DNA of 64,000 nucleotides. It comes from Rhizobium johnstonii 3841 (GTDB lineage: Bacteria; Pseudomonadota; Alphaproteobacteria; Rhizobiales; Rhizobiaceae). The notes under the pieces are model-generated. The model was not told where the DNA came from. It ran no database searches and saw only the letters and a program-made list of their open reading frames with translations. The DNA lies in NCBI RefSeq assembly GCF_000009265.1, contig NC_008381.1, positions 1 through 64,000 of the forward strand, in the 5' to 3' direction. Positions 52,833-61,097 of this stretch are shown piece by piece; position 1 is the first letter of the stretch, and each line of letters begins with the position of its first letter. Both the position numbers and the translations under genes were made by a program.

Positions 52833-52913
52833 TTATACCGAGCCCGATACTATGCCGAGCCCATTCCCTAAGGCCCGAGATTTCCGGTAGTCCAAGATCG
52901 AAAGCTCGGCATA
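52833..52913 (+). repeat. RIT left inverted repeat (81 bp)
   Basis: The sequence from TTATACCGAGCCCGATAC to GATCGAAAGCTCGGCATA is the exact reverse complement of 56783-56863. It contains internal copies of the unit TA(T/C)(G/C)CCGAGC-like motif: two in one orientation at the outer side and one inverted at the inner side. These probably bind the recombinases. Confidence 0.9.
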
Positions 52914-52952
52914 ATAGTCTGCCTCCGCAACTGCAATTTAGCGGAGACACGC

Positions 52953-54184
52953 ATGACATTTCCTTCTTTCGAGACAATAAAGCGCTGGAAGCTGATTGAA
53001 GATTGGCCACATCGGGCGAGTGTAGATGCCGTAATCACCTCCATGGTCGACAAAGGTTACTCGTCGGAGACCATGTTGAGAGCCGTTCGATTTATCGGGG
53101 CTTTCGTCGAATGCCAGAACAGACGCCACGGTGGAGAGCCAGAAAGACTGGACGCTGCTGATATCGACCAGTTTATCGCCAGCCGATTGTCTACAGGTGC
53201 CATAGAGAATGGTAATCGCATCGCACTGCGCCGCCTGCAAATCGAACTCGTGAGAGCTGGTGTTCTATGCCCACCGGCAGAGAAAGCCGAACCGACCGAG
53301 AAGGTCGCCACGCTTTTCGGCGCGGAGCTACATCGTCGAGGTTATTCGAAGCACTCGATCTCTGGGCACGTCTGGTCGGCACGGCGCTTTCTTCGGACCG
53401 TCTGGGCCGAGCACAGTGGCGTTCCCAACTCACACACATCGAGGTACGGAACTATCTGGCGAACAACTTCGAAGGCCGGAAGAGCAACTCCCTTGGGACC
53501 TGGTTCTCCCGCCTTCGGGTCTTGCTCCGCTTCCTGCACGCATCGGCACTCACGGAGCATGATCTCTCCGCAGCGGTCCCGAGTCCAAGGAACCTGCGCT
53601 TCTCGGCATTGCCAGCTTACATGAGCGTCTCGCAACTGAAGTCGGTTCTGGAGGCCTGTGATCTGTCCACGATCCCTGGCCGCAGAGACCTTGCAGTGCT
53701 TTTGCTTCTTTCTAGGCTTGGTCTGCGTGCAAGCGAAGTCGCCCTTTTGTCGTTTGATGACATCGATTGGCGATCAGGACTCCTGCGTGTTAACGGCAAA
53801 GGCGGTAGGGTCGCGACTATGCCCCTTCCGAAGGACGTCGGGGCGGCAATATCTGACTACATCCTGCATGGACGTCCAACATACGGGTCCCGCACCATCT
53901 TTCACAGGGTGCAGACCCCATGCACACCGTTCGAGACGGCCACGCCCGTCATCCTGATTGCGCGCAGGGCGCTGAAGCGGGCGAAGATTTCAGGCACGCG
54001 GTCTCATCACGCGCATATTTTCAGGCACACCTTCGCCACGATTGCGGTCAGGTCTGGCGTGGGCATGACCGAGCTTGCCCAACTCCTTCGCCACAAAGAC
54101 CCTGATACCACCAGGATCTATGCAAAGTTCGATATCGAGGGCCTGCGTTCCCTTTCACGGCCATGGGCGGGAGTGGTTCTATGA
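52953..54184 (+). pseudogene. RIT recombinase A, one-base frameshift
   Basis: The first recombinase of the trio. The N-terminal part in one frame reads FPSFETIKRWKLIEDWPHRA through LHRRGYSKHSISGHVWSARR and FLRTVWAEHSG; near 53415-53430 the frame shifts by one base (short one base, near CCC) and continues LTHIEVRNYLANNFEGRKSN. The catalytic domain is complete: LSRLGLRASEVALLS (Arg), HAHIFRHTFATIAV (H-x-x-R-H), LLRHKDPDTTRIYAKFD (His-like, Tyr). With the base restored it would be about 410 residues. Its stop overlaps gene B (ATGA). Confidence 0.87.
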
Positions 54185-55101
54185 TGGACATGTCCGATGC
54201 CCTTGAACAATATCTGACGTTGCGGCGCTCACTCGGGTTCAAGCTCCAAACTCAAGAGAGCCGCCTGCGCAATTTTGTGAGGTATGCGACTGCGCTTGGC
54301 GAACTGCGGGTCACCGCGAAGACTGCGGTGGATTGGGCAAGCCACCAATGTGGTCCCGCAACGTGGTCGTCGCGCCTTTCGACGGTCAGAGCATTTGCCC
54401 GCCACCTCCAGGTGGTCGATCCCCAAACTGAGATTCCGCCTCCGCACATCTTTCCACCACAACGAAGACCGCGCCCATTCATCTATTCAGACGAACAGGT
54501 CGCCGATCTACTGAAGTCGATGCTCGATCTCCATCCCGGAAGCTTCCGGGGGCCGACATATCACTACTTCCTCGGTTTGCTTGCATCCACCGGATTGCGG
54601 TTTTCGGAGGCGGCTCGCCTTCTTCGAGAGGATGCCGACCTTGATGCAGGCATGCTGACGATCCGCGAGACGAAGTTCGGAAAGACCCGCATCGTACCGT
54701 TGCATCCAAGCACGACGCTGGCCCTTGGGCGATATGCGGCAATCCGTGACGATCATCCGGTCAGACGGGTCAGCCAATTCTTCTTCACTGGCGACCTCGG
54801 CAGACCTCTGATCCATGCCAATCCGCACTTCTCCTTTATCCTCTGGACACGCCAGGCGGGACTGAGGCAGCCGGAGCAGCGGGACGGTCCCAGAATTCAC
54901 GATCTCCGCCACACCTTCGCAGTTCGAACACTGCTGTCCTGGTATCGGGATGGCGAAGACACCGAGCGACGATTGCCAGAGCTTTCTACCTACCTCGGGC
55001 ATAATTACGTCAGCGCCACCTATTGGTACCTTACGGCGCATCCCGATCTGCTGGACCAGGCAAGACTTCGTCTCGACGCACGATGGGAGGCAGCCAAATG
55101 A
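54181..55101 (+). CDS. RIT recombinase B (tyrosine recombinase)
   Basis: A 306-residue tyrosine recombinase starting MMDMSDALEQYLTLRRSLGF. Catalytic residues: Arg in LASTGLRFSEAARLL, H-x-L-R-H in IHDLRHTFAVRTLL, His in LSTYLGHNYVSATYWYL and Tyr in the same block. ATG 54181 is chosen for its ATGA overlap with gene A; an in-frame ATG at 54163 is less likely. The three RIT proteins differ from each other and are thought to act together. Confidence 0.92.
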   Translation: MMDMSDALEQYLTLRRSLGFKLQTQESRLRNFVRYATALGELRVTAKTAVDWASHQCGPATWSSRLSTVRAFARHLQVVDPQTEIPPPHIFPPQRRPRPFIYSDEQVADLLKSMLDLHPGSFRGPTYHYFLGLLASTGLRFSEAARLLREDADLDAGMLTIRETKFGKTRIVPLHPSTTLALGRYAAIRDDHPVRRVSQFFFTGDLGRPLIHANPHFSFILWTRQAGLRQPEQRDGPRIHDLRHTFAVRTLLSWYRDGEDTERRLPELSTYLGHNYVSATYWYLTAHPDLLDQARLRLDARWEAAK

Positions 55102-56093
55102 CCAATCCACTCCCACGGCTCATCGAGCGCTTCTTTGGGCAGCGGCTCGCTCGCCAACGCAACGTGAGCCCGCACACAATCGCCTCCTATCGAGATACCT
55201 TCAAGCTTTTGCTGAAGTTTGCGCATCGTCGAACTGGCAAATATCCGTCAGCCCTTCGATTGGAGGATTTGGATGCGGAACTGATTGTCGCTTTCCTCGA
55301 CGATCTGGACAGCGGGCGTCATGCTAGCCCGGCCACATATAATCTCCGGCTCACCGCAATTCGCGGTTTTTTCCGCTTCCTGGCGTTTGAGGAACCAGCG
55401 TATAGCGGGCAGATACAGCGGGTGCTTGCGATCCCTGGGAAGATTGGGTCGAAGCGGGAGGTGCAATTCCTCCTGCGCAACGAAATCGAAGCGATCCTCT
55501 CGGCTCCTGATCGAAGAACGTGGGTTGGCCGCCGCGACTATGTCTTGCTATTGACCGCCGTGCAGACAGGGATGCGTCTCTCCGAACTCGTGGGCCTTGA
55601 TAGAAGTGCCGTCACCATTGGCACGGGAGCGCATATCCGGTGTTTCGGGAAGGGCCGCAAGGAACGCACAACGCCGATAACCAGAATGCTCAATGCTACG
55701 CTCAAAGCCTGGTTGGATGAGCCGCCGGTCGGGAACGGCAATGCTCTTTTCCCGACCGTTCACGGCGGGCAGATGAGCCCTGATGCCGTTCAGTATCTTC
55801 TGGCCAAATACGTTTTGGCAGCATCGAAGGGCTGCTTGTCGCTACGATCAAAGCGGGTATCACCCCATGTCCTTCGACATAGCGCGGCGATGGAGTTGTT
55901 GGATGCTGGTGTCGACAGCACGGTGATCTCATTGTGGCTCGGCCATGAGTCTACGCGGTCCACACAGCCGTACTTGCATGCCCACCTGGCAATCAAGGAA
56001 GCCGCTCTAGCCAAGATCGACCCGTTCGATAAACAATCGCCTGGCCGGTTCAGGGCTGGCGATGAGCTATTGGCGTTTCTCGACAAACTTTGA
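55098..56093 (+). CDS. RIT recombinase C (tyrosine recombinase)
   Basis: A 331-residue tyrosine recombinase starting MTNPLPRLIERFFGQRLARQ. Core-binding domain: RNVSPHTIASYRDTFKLLLK. Catalytic domain: Arg in VQTGMRLSELVGL, SPHVLRHSAAMELLDAG (H-x-L-R-H), and LWLGHESTRSTQPYLHA (His and Tyr). The start overlaps gene B by four bases (ATGA). Downstream at about 56137, ATGCCGAGCCCA repeats part of the RIT end sequence, possibly an internal binding site. Confidence 0.92.
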   Translation: MTNPLPRLIERFFGQRLARQRNVSPHTIASYRDTFKLLLKFAHRRTGKYPSALRLEDLDAELIVAFLDDLDSGRHASPATYNLRLTAIRGFFRFLAFEEPAYSGQIQRVLAIPGKIGSKREVQFLLRNEIEAILSAPDRRTWVGRRDYVLLLTAVQTGMRLSELVGLDRSAVTIGTGAHIRCFGKGRKERTTPITRMLNATLKAWLDEPPVGNGNALFPTVHGGQMSPDAVQYLLAKYVLAASKGCLSLRSKRVSPHVLRHSAAMELLDAGVDSTVISLWLGHESTRSTQPYLHAHLAIKEAALAKIDPFDKQSPGRFRAGDELLAFLDKL

Positions 56094-56207
56094 TCCCTGC
56101 CGGAGCAATTGACATCGCAGCGAGAGCGGCGATGTCATGCCGAGCCCACCAATCATCGAGGAGTTTTCACTAGGCAGGAAAGCGCCAAAAGCGGTCGCCA
56201 GCCTATA

Positions 56208-56684
56208 TTACTTACGCAGCATATGAAGACCGAATTTAGCGATTTCCGCTTCCAACACATCTAGTTGCTCGCGTGTATCCGCGACAATTACATCAGTGCG
56301 GTCAAAATTTCCGAGGATGCGCACCCCATATCCCTCAAGATATATATCCATGAGCAGAGCCTCGCGCAGACTACGCCGCAATATTCGTTGAAATTCGGAG
56401 CTAGCGGAATTTATGGACCGAAGCACTCCCGGACAGTTCACGATGGTGCCGGCGTTTCCGAGATGATTATAGAGGGCGAGAAATTTTCTTTCCCCCGCTA
56501 AATAATCCTGAAGTTGATTGGCCTTAAAGGCACTTCTATAGGTGAACAAATTCGTCGCCATACACTCCGGCTCCGTCAACCAATGGTCGAAAACTGAGAC
56601 AAAAGCAAAAGGTACGCCCAGACTGGCAATCTCTTGGTCGCCAATATCGGGAAAGTGGGACTGGTGCGGAATAGTGACGATCAT
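56208..56684 (-). CDS. Hypothetical protein carried inside the RIT element
   Basis: A 158-residue protein starting MIVTIPHQSHFPDIGDQEIA. I do not recognise it. It has a possible N-terminal alpha/beta part (SLGVPFAFVSVFDHWLTEPE), a middle segment KFLALYNHLGNAGTIVNCPG, and a C-terminal Arg-rich helix and strand (SEFQRILRRSLREALLMDIY). It converges on recombinase C and ends before the right repeat, so it is cargo. Its codons are AT-richer than the recombinases. Confidence 0.6.
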   Translation of the reverse strand: MIVTIPHQSHFPDIGDQEIASLGVPFAFVSVFDHWLTEPECMATNLFTYRSAFKANQLQDYLAGERKFLALYNHLGNAGTIVNCPGVLRSINSASSEFQRILRRSLREALLMDIYLEGYGVRILGNFDRTDVIVADTREQLDVLEAEIAKFGLHMLRK

Positions 56685-56782
56685 AACGCTGCTCAGATAA
56701 GGTGGTCCAGAGCTACTTCCATGAGGCGTTAACAGTCAATCGTCCGCATTGGGCGGAACCCGGTCTTCCAACGCGTTCAAAC

Positions 56783-56863
56783 TATGCCGAGCTTTCGATC
56801 TTGGACTACCGGAAATCTCGGGCCTTAGGGAATGGGCTCGGCATAGTATCGGGCTCGGTATAA
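56783..56863 (-). repeat. RIT right inverted repeat (81 bp)
   Basis: Exact reverse complement of 52833-52913 over all 81 positions as read by eye. Such perfect identity implies a recent insertion or active maintenance of the ends. Confidence 0.9.
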
Positions 56864-56930
56864 ATCCCTGACATGCACATCGACATGCTGAAGGTGAAGA
56901 GTAGGAATTTTCAATAAGCACCGTAGAGCG

Positions 56931-56971
56931 CGAGACCAGCTTTCCCAGATTTATCAATCAGGCTGGTCTCG
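56931..56971 (-). terminator. Hairpin downstream of cspA
   Basis: CGAGACCAGC (56931-56940) and GCTGGTCTCG (56962-56971) form a perfect 10-bp stem 11 bases beyond the cspA stop. No clear U-run follows, so termination strength is uncertain. Confidence 0.45.
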
Positions 56972-56982
56972 CGGCCCGCAGG

Positions 56983-57186
56983 TCAGAGCACGCTAACGTT
57001 CTCAGCCTTCGATTTTCCGGTCTTGCGGTCTTGGCCAACTTCGAAAGTGACCTTGTCACCTTCTCTCAGCGACCCGCCTTGCTGCAAAGCAGACACGTGA
57101 ACGAACACGTCCGTTCCGCCAGTCTCAGGGGTGATGAAACCAAATCCCTTGTCGTCGTTGAAAAATTTAACAGTACCGGTTGGCAT
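56983..57186 (-). CDS. cspA: Cold shock protein (CspA family)
   Basis: A 67-residue single cold-shock domain: MPTGTVKFFNDDKGFGFITP with RNP1-type KGFGFI, then DVFVHVSALQ (RNP2 VFVHVS) and VTFEVGQDRKTGKSKAENVS. These proteins bind single-stranded RNA/DNA and melt RNA structure. The length is exactly that of the family. About 100 bases upstream are without genes and probably form the long 5' leader common to csp genes. Confidence 0.95.
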   Translation of the reverse strand: MPTGTVKFFNDDKGFGFITPETGGTDVFVHVSALQQGGSLREGDKVTFEVGQDRKTGKSKAENVSVL

Positions 57187-57329
57187 GACAGTTCCTTTTC
57201 AATTTTCGCAGCCGTTCACTCAAAGCTGTGTTAAAGTTGCATATCTGGGTGCGCTTTGCATCCAGGCAAATCCAACCCCGCTTAGCGGGAGAAAGAGAGT
57301 CCTATAAGCAATGAGGAATTTGAAACTAG

Positions 57330-57712
57330 ATGTCCAAGAAATTTAAGTTTGTGAACGACGGCGCCAAGCGCGCCTTTATGGACCTGCCGACCGATATTAG
57401 AATCAATTTTTCAGGCGAGATCCGGAGAGGGAGGGAGAGAACCCGCTGGATGACTTCAAGGTTCTCAGAGGCGAATGGAAGGGCGTCATCGAACTGCGCG
57501 AAAATGGTTCGCCCGCCTATAGAGCGGTCTACTGCGCAAAACACCTCAACACCGTCTACATTCTCCACGCCTTTACCAAGACCAGCGAAAAGGCCGATCA
57601 GAAGGAGATGGACACTGCACTGTCCCGCTACAAGGAGATGATGGCCGAGGTCCGGGAAGTGACCCAGGCTGAAGCGAAGGCGGCTAAAGACAAAAAACCG
57701 ACGAAGAAATAA
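57330..57712 (+). pseudogene. Gp49/HigB-like toxin gene, frameshifted
   Basis: The plus strand encodes a Gp49-like (HigB/RelE superfamily) toxin in two frames. The first gives MSKKFKFVNDGAKRAFMDLP and TDIRINFSGEI; after about 57420-57440 the second continues NPLDDFKVLRGEWKGVIELR, YRAVYCAKHLNTVYILHAFT and KTSEKADQKEMDTALSRYKE to the stop at 57710-57712. The protein would have about 127 residues. The shift lies in a purine-rich run. Such toxins cleave mRNA and normally have an XRE antitoxin as the next gene on the same strand. Confidence 0.78.
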
Positions 57713-57742
57713 CGCTCCGAAACTGGAGCAAGGAGAGGCCGG

Positions 57743-58066
57743 TTATGCGGCCTCTTTTTGTTTTTCTTCGACACGGCAAACCACGTGATGGTTGCCATCA
57801 AGCGACGGCTTGAAGCGGTAGCCGAGGACTGCCAGGTAGCCAAAAAGCTTCTGGACCGAAAGGACGGCGATCTTACCGCGCACGAGTTCACTGACGCGCG
57901 ACTGCGGGATGTCGAGCGCGGCGCCGATATCGGCATTCTTCCAGCCGCGCTCCTTGAAGATGGCGACCAGCGTGTTGACAAGGTCCGATCGCAACGTCAA
58001 ATCCGCAGCTTCGATCGGATCGCCCGTGATCGCTTCAAAGATGTTATCGTATTCAAGCTGTGTCAT
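57743..58066 (-). CDS. XRE-family antitoxin-like regulator
   Basis: A 107-residue protein with a helix-turn-helix (NADIGAALDIPQSRVSELVR, near 45-65) and a C-terminal KLFGYLAVLGYRFKPSL of the type found in antitoxins of Gp49/HigB toxins (HTH_37 family). It converges on the broken toxin gene, where the normal arrangement is tandem on one strand. A 16-bp palindrome lies upstream of its start. Confidence 0.82.
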   Translation of the reverse strand: MTQLEYDNIFEAITGDPIEAADLTLRSDLVNTLVAIFKERGWKNADIGAALDIPQSRVSELVRGKIAVLSVQKLFGYLAVLGYRFKPSLDGNHHVVCRVEEKQKEAA

Positions 58067-58088
58067 CGCACAATTCCAAACTTCAAAA

Positions 58089-58104
58089 TTACAGAATTCT
58101 GTAA
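58089..58104 (-). promoter_or_regulatory. Operator palindrome upstream of the XRE gene
   Basis: TTACAGAATTCTGTAA is a perfect 16-bp palindrome 23 bases upstream of the XRE start. Autorepression by the XRE antitoxin through this site is a reasonable inference. Confidence 0.6.
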
Positions 58105-58586
58105 ATAGGCCAAAATGACGGAGCCGTCAAGTTGGCGACGCTGTATCGTGCGAACCGATGCGGAACGCTGCCACGCTATCGCCCTTAGGCCGGGCAGGTG
58201 GCTGCGCTAAAGTCTTGCTGCCAGCAAGTCTTCACCGTTCAAGCTTTCATCCCTGGTGCCTGTCTTGGCGAGGGCGTTCGGAGCGCATCAGAAGCGACTT
58301 TGACAATCCCGCTGTCATACGGAAGGCAGAACTCACCCAATGCTATCCGGGGTTTTGTACGCCGACGGATCGAATGATCGGATGGTTGGCCTGCAATTCA
58401 GACCGGATCGACGAACGCTCCAACCATTGGCGTTTCCGATCCCGCTCTCTTGTCTGGCATCCCTAATCCAGTCCCGTCCTTGGACGGTCAACCCACGAGG
58501 GGTTCGCAAAGGAAAGGGTTCCGCTTGGCTCACCACTGTGGGAGCTCGGGACCCATCGTTTTCAAATCGACAAGCTGAACTACCTT
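58105..58586. other. Intergenic stretch without a clear gene
   Basis: About 480 bases between the XRE gene and the next possible frame. The open frames on either strand look like non-coding shadows; I see no insertion-sequence ends, tRNA or known motif here. Confidence 0.4.
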
Positions 58587-58883
58587 TTGACGCAGAGGTG
58601 GGATTTCGGTCGCGATATCATAGGCGCCGACGTGCACATCCAGCATTCCTCCTTCCTTCAGGAAAGCCATCTAGATGGACTGCATATTTATTTTAATCCG
58701 TATGCTGAAGTGCCATTTGACCCGAGCTTTTCGTGGCCGGGCGAAGTTTCCCGGAACTACTATGACGTGGCTGTCGACCAACCGATCCAAATACACCCCG
58801 ACCGCGCGTTAGTCTCCCGGCAGGTTTTTGAAATTAGCCCCTTCTGGATCCATCACCTACTTACAAGCTACGGCTTTGTCTGA
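58587..58883 (+). CDS. Possible hypothetical protein
   Basis: A 98-codon frame with a TTG start: LTQRWDFGRDIIGADVHIQH, then LDGLHIYFNPYAEVPFDPSF and VSRQVFEISPFWIHHLLTSY. Amino-acid composition looks protein-like (many Phe, His, Tyr, few Arg runs). I cannot name a family, and it may be a remnant of a longer gene because no good ribosome site precedes it. Confidence 0.4.
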   Translation: MTQRWDFGRDIIGADVHIQHSSFLQESHLDGLHIYFNPYAEVPFDPSFSWPGEVSRNYYDVAVDQPIQIHPDRALVSRQVFEISPFWIHHLLTSYGFV

Positions 58884-58964
58884 TGTCCCCATCCTCTACA
58901 TCCAGCGGCCCGTCTTTGGTGGCAGCGACGGCGCGCTGGGACACATCGATCTGGTCGAAAGCGG

Positions 58965-59414
58965 TCACCAATCCTGACAACAAGGTTGCCCCGGCATCCG
59001 TAAGGCGAGGATCATCCCTTGCATATATCTGCGCGATAGAGCTTCCAGCTCACGAATTGAGAGCTGTCGCGGGTCTACTGTGATGCCGCCTTTGGCTCCT
59101 CCGTAAGGGAGTCCTGCGAGGGCGCATTTCCAACTCATCCAAACAGCCAAGGCCGCGACTTCCCCGATATCAACGTTCGGCGCAAATCGTGTCCCACCTT
59201 TTGTGGGGCCGAGGGTCAAGTGATGTTGGACGCGATAGCCCTGAAAGACGGCGACTTCGCCGTTGTCGAGATGGATAGGACAAGAGATCGTTATCGCCCT
59301 TTTCGGATAGAGAAGGCGATTGCGCTGACCGTCTGGGAGATCCAGACGGTCAGCAATACGATTGAACTGGGTCCTCGCCATCTCAAAGACGGGACCGGAA
59401 TAGATGTCTGTCAT
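58965..59414 (-). pseudogene. Glu/Leu/Phe/Val dehydrogenase, 3'-truncated
   Basis: The N-terminal domain of a Glu/Leu dehydrogenase starting MTDIYSGPVFEMARTQFNRI. It retains LGPTKGGTRFAPNVDIGEV, the substrate-binding LAVWMSWKCALAGLPYGG and GAKGGITVDPRQL with the catalytic Lys. Homology ends after LSRRYMQ near residue 130; the NAD-binding Rossmann domain is missing. It follows the TPP enzyme on the same strand, its start lying inside the end of that gene. Confidence 0.82.
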
Positions 59415-59437
59415 TTTGAAAACCCAGTTGATATTTC

Positions 59438-61078
59438 TTATCCAGCGGGCGGCGTTGGGTGGATGAAGGGCCAAGGGCTTGCTTCGGATCCCTTCTCGAT
59501 CGGCACTTCGATAAGAACGGGAACATTCAATTGGAGAGCCTCACTGACTGCCAACTTCAGCCCATCCGGAGAGGTCACGCGATACGTTTTCACGCCAAAA
59601 CTCTCGCCCAGTTTTACGAAATCAGGATTGGTGAGGTCTGAGCCAATGTACCGACCGGAATAGGCTTGCTTCTGATCCCGCAATACGTTTCCGTAGGCAT
59701 TGTTGTTGAACACGATAGCGACGACCGCGATGTTATGCTGCACGGCTGTAGCCAACTCCTGCACACCAAACATGAAGCCACCGTCGCCCGAGACTGAAAC
59801 GACTGCCTTGTCCGGATTGCCGACCTTGACCCCAAGCGCGGTATTAAACCCGAAACCAAGATTGTCCTGATAGCCACACGTCACGTACTGTCGAGGACCG
59901 TAGACAGGAAAAGCAAACCTGGCGGTGAAGCCCATCTGGCTGATTTCTTCAACAAAGAAACCGTCCCGCGGCAACGCCTCTCTGATGGCGTTCAAATAAT
60001 CGACTTGAGGCTGAACGGCGGAGAACCGCTGTTTCGCGTTGCGATTCAACTCCGCGAACTCTTCAGTCCGTGGGGCGCTGCCGGTTGTGCCGAGGGCTTC
60101 GGACAAAGCCGCGGTTCCAGCCTTTGCATCCGCGACAATTCCGACATCCGGCTTCAACCGAACCATTTCCGTTGGATCGATATCAATCCGTATCACCTTT
60201 AGGCCCTTCGGGAGCCACTTCCACCGCATGAATTCGAGCTCAAGACGGCTGCCAATACCGATGAGCACATCGGTGTCTTTCCAGTAATCGAACGCGGCGA
60301 CAAAATTGAGATAGTTCGGGTGGTCGTCGCTCACCACGCCTTTTCCCGATCGATGGGACGTAATCGGCGCATTAAGCGCTTTGGCCAACTCGGCAACTTC
60401 CGCACCCGCATCAACAGCGCCGCCGCCCACCATAATCAGAGGATTTTTGGCGTTTGCCAGGATAGCAGCCGCAGCCTGAATATTGTCAGGATTGACCTGC
60501 GGGTCCTCTGCGCGTCTGGTTTCAGGAAGGTTCAGCTCCGGGCCGGTCATTCCAAACACATCCCACGGCGCCTCGACCGCCCCGGGTCCCTGACGTCCGG
60601 AGAGCATTTTCCCGATGACCTCGGCCATGAGCGTGCCTGTCTGGGACTGATGATCAATCCGTTCTGCCACCTTCGTGATCCCACGCATGGTCGCCAACTG
60701 ATCCGGGAGCTCGTGGAGCTGGCCACGGCCCTGGCCGATCAAGTGCGACATGATATTGCCCGTCAAACACAGGACCGGGGAATTCGCTCCATAGGCAGTG
60801 CATAGGGCGGCGCCGGAATTGAGAACACCTGGACCGGGCACAACCGTATAGGCGCCGATGCGTCCAGTGGACTTCGCGTAACCGTATGCCATGTATCCCG
60901 CACCCTGCTCATGGCGGGTATGGATGAAATGGATCTCGTTGCGCTTTTCATAAAGAGCATCGTTGAAGTCATACATATGGGCGCCGGGGATGCCGAAGAC
61001 AGTGTCCACACCGTTTTCGACGAGTGAACGAGCGATGGCCTGCCCTGTGGTCTCTTTGTTCTTCATAATGATGTCCAA
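59438..61078 (-). CDS. Thiamine pyrophosphate-dependent enzyme (2-oxo acid decarboxylase/acetolactate synthase-like)
   Basis: A 546-residue TPP enzyme. Glu57 in FIHTRHEQGAGYMAYG is the cofactor-activating Glu; the TPP/Mg motif is VSGDGGFMFGVQELATAV through FNNNAYGN (GDG...NN, near 440-465). The central domain (NPLIMVGGGAVDAGAEVAEL) is the usual Rossmann-like TPP_M. Substrate is uncertain: neighbours are an aromatic aminotransferase and an Lrp regulator, which fits decarboxylation of a 2-oxo acid from an amino acid. An ATG four codons later (M5) could also start it. Confidence 0.88.
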   Translation of the reverse strand: MDIIMKNKETTGQAIARSLVENGVDTVFGIPGAHMYDFNDALYEKRNEIHFIHTRHEQGAGYMAYGYAKSTGRIGAYTVVPGPGVLNSGAALCTAYGANSPVLCLTGNIMSHLIGQGRGQLHELPDQLATMRGITKVAERIDHQSQTGTLMAEVIGKMLSGRQGPGAVEAPWDVFGMTGPELNLPETRRAEDPQVNPDNIQAAAAILANAKNPLIMVGGGAVDAGAEVAELAKALNAPITSHRSGKGVVSDDHPNYLNFVAAFDYWKDTDVLIGIGSRLELEFMRWKWLPKGLKVIRIDIDPTEMVRLKPDVGIVADAKAGTAALSEALGTTGSAPRTEEFAELNRNAKQRFSAVQPQVDYLNAIREALPRDGFFVEEISQMGFTARFAFPVYGPRQYVTCGYQDNLGFGFNTALGVKVGNPDKAVVSVSGDGGFMFGVQELATAVQHNIAVVAIVFNNNAYGNVLRDQKQAYSGRYIGSDLTNPDFVKLGESFGVKTYRVTSPDGLKLAVSEALQLNVPVLIEVPIEKGSEASPWPFIHPTPPAG

Positions 61079-61097
61079 ACCTGGTTTTTGAGGATGC

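Larger units (their letters stand above)
52833..56863. mobile_element. RIT element (recombinase in trio)
   Basis: Three consecutive tyrosine recombinase genes, overlapping by ATGA and transcribed in one direction, are enclosed by perfect 81-bp inverted repeats. This is the definition of RIT elements known from Rhizobiales and other proteobacteria. The element is 4.03 kb and carries one further gene on the opposite strand (56208-56684). It sits just upstream of the IS91-associated recombinase gene. The first recombinase has a one-base frameshift, so transposition ability is uncertain. Confidence 0.88.

Noticed and set aside
58105..58586. Protein-coding genes in the gap after the XRE gene
   Set aside because: The available frames overlap each other on both strands, lack ribosome sites and show no family resemblance.
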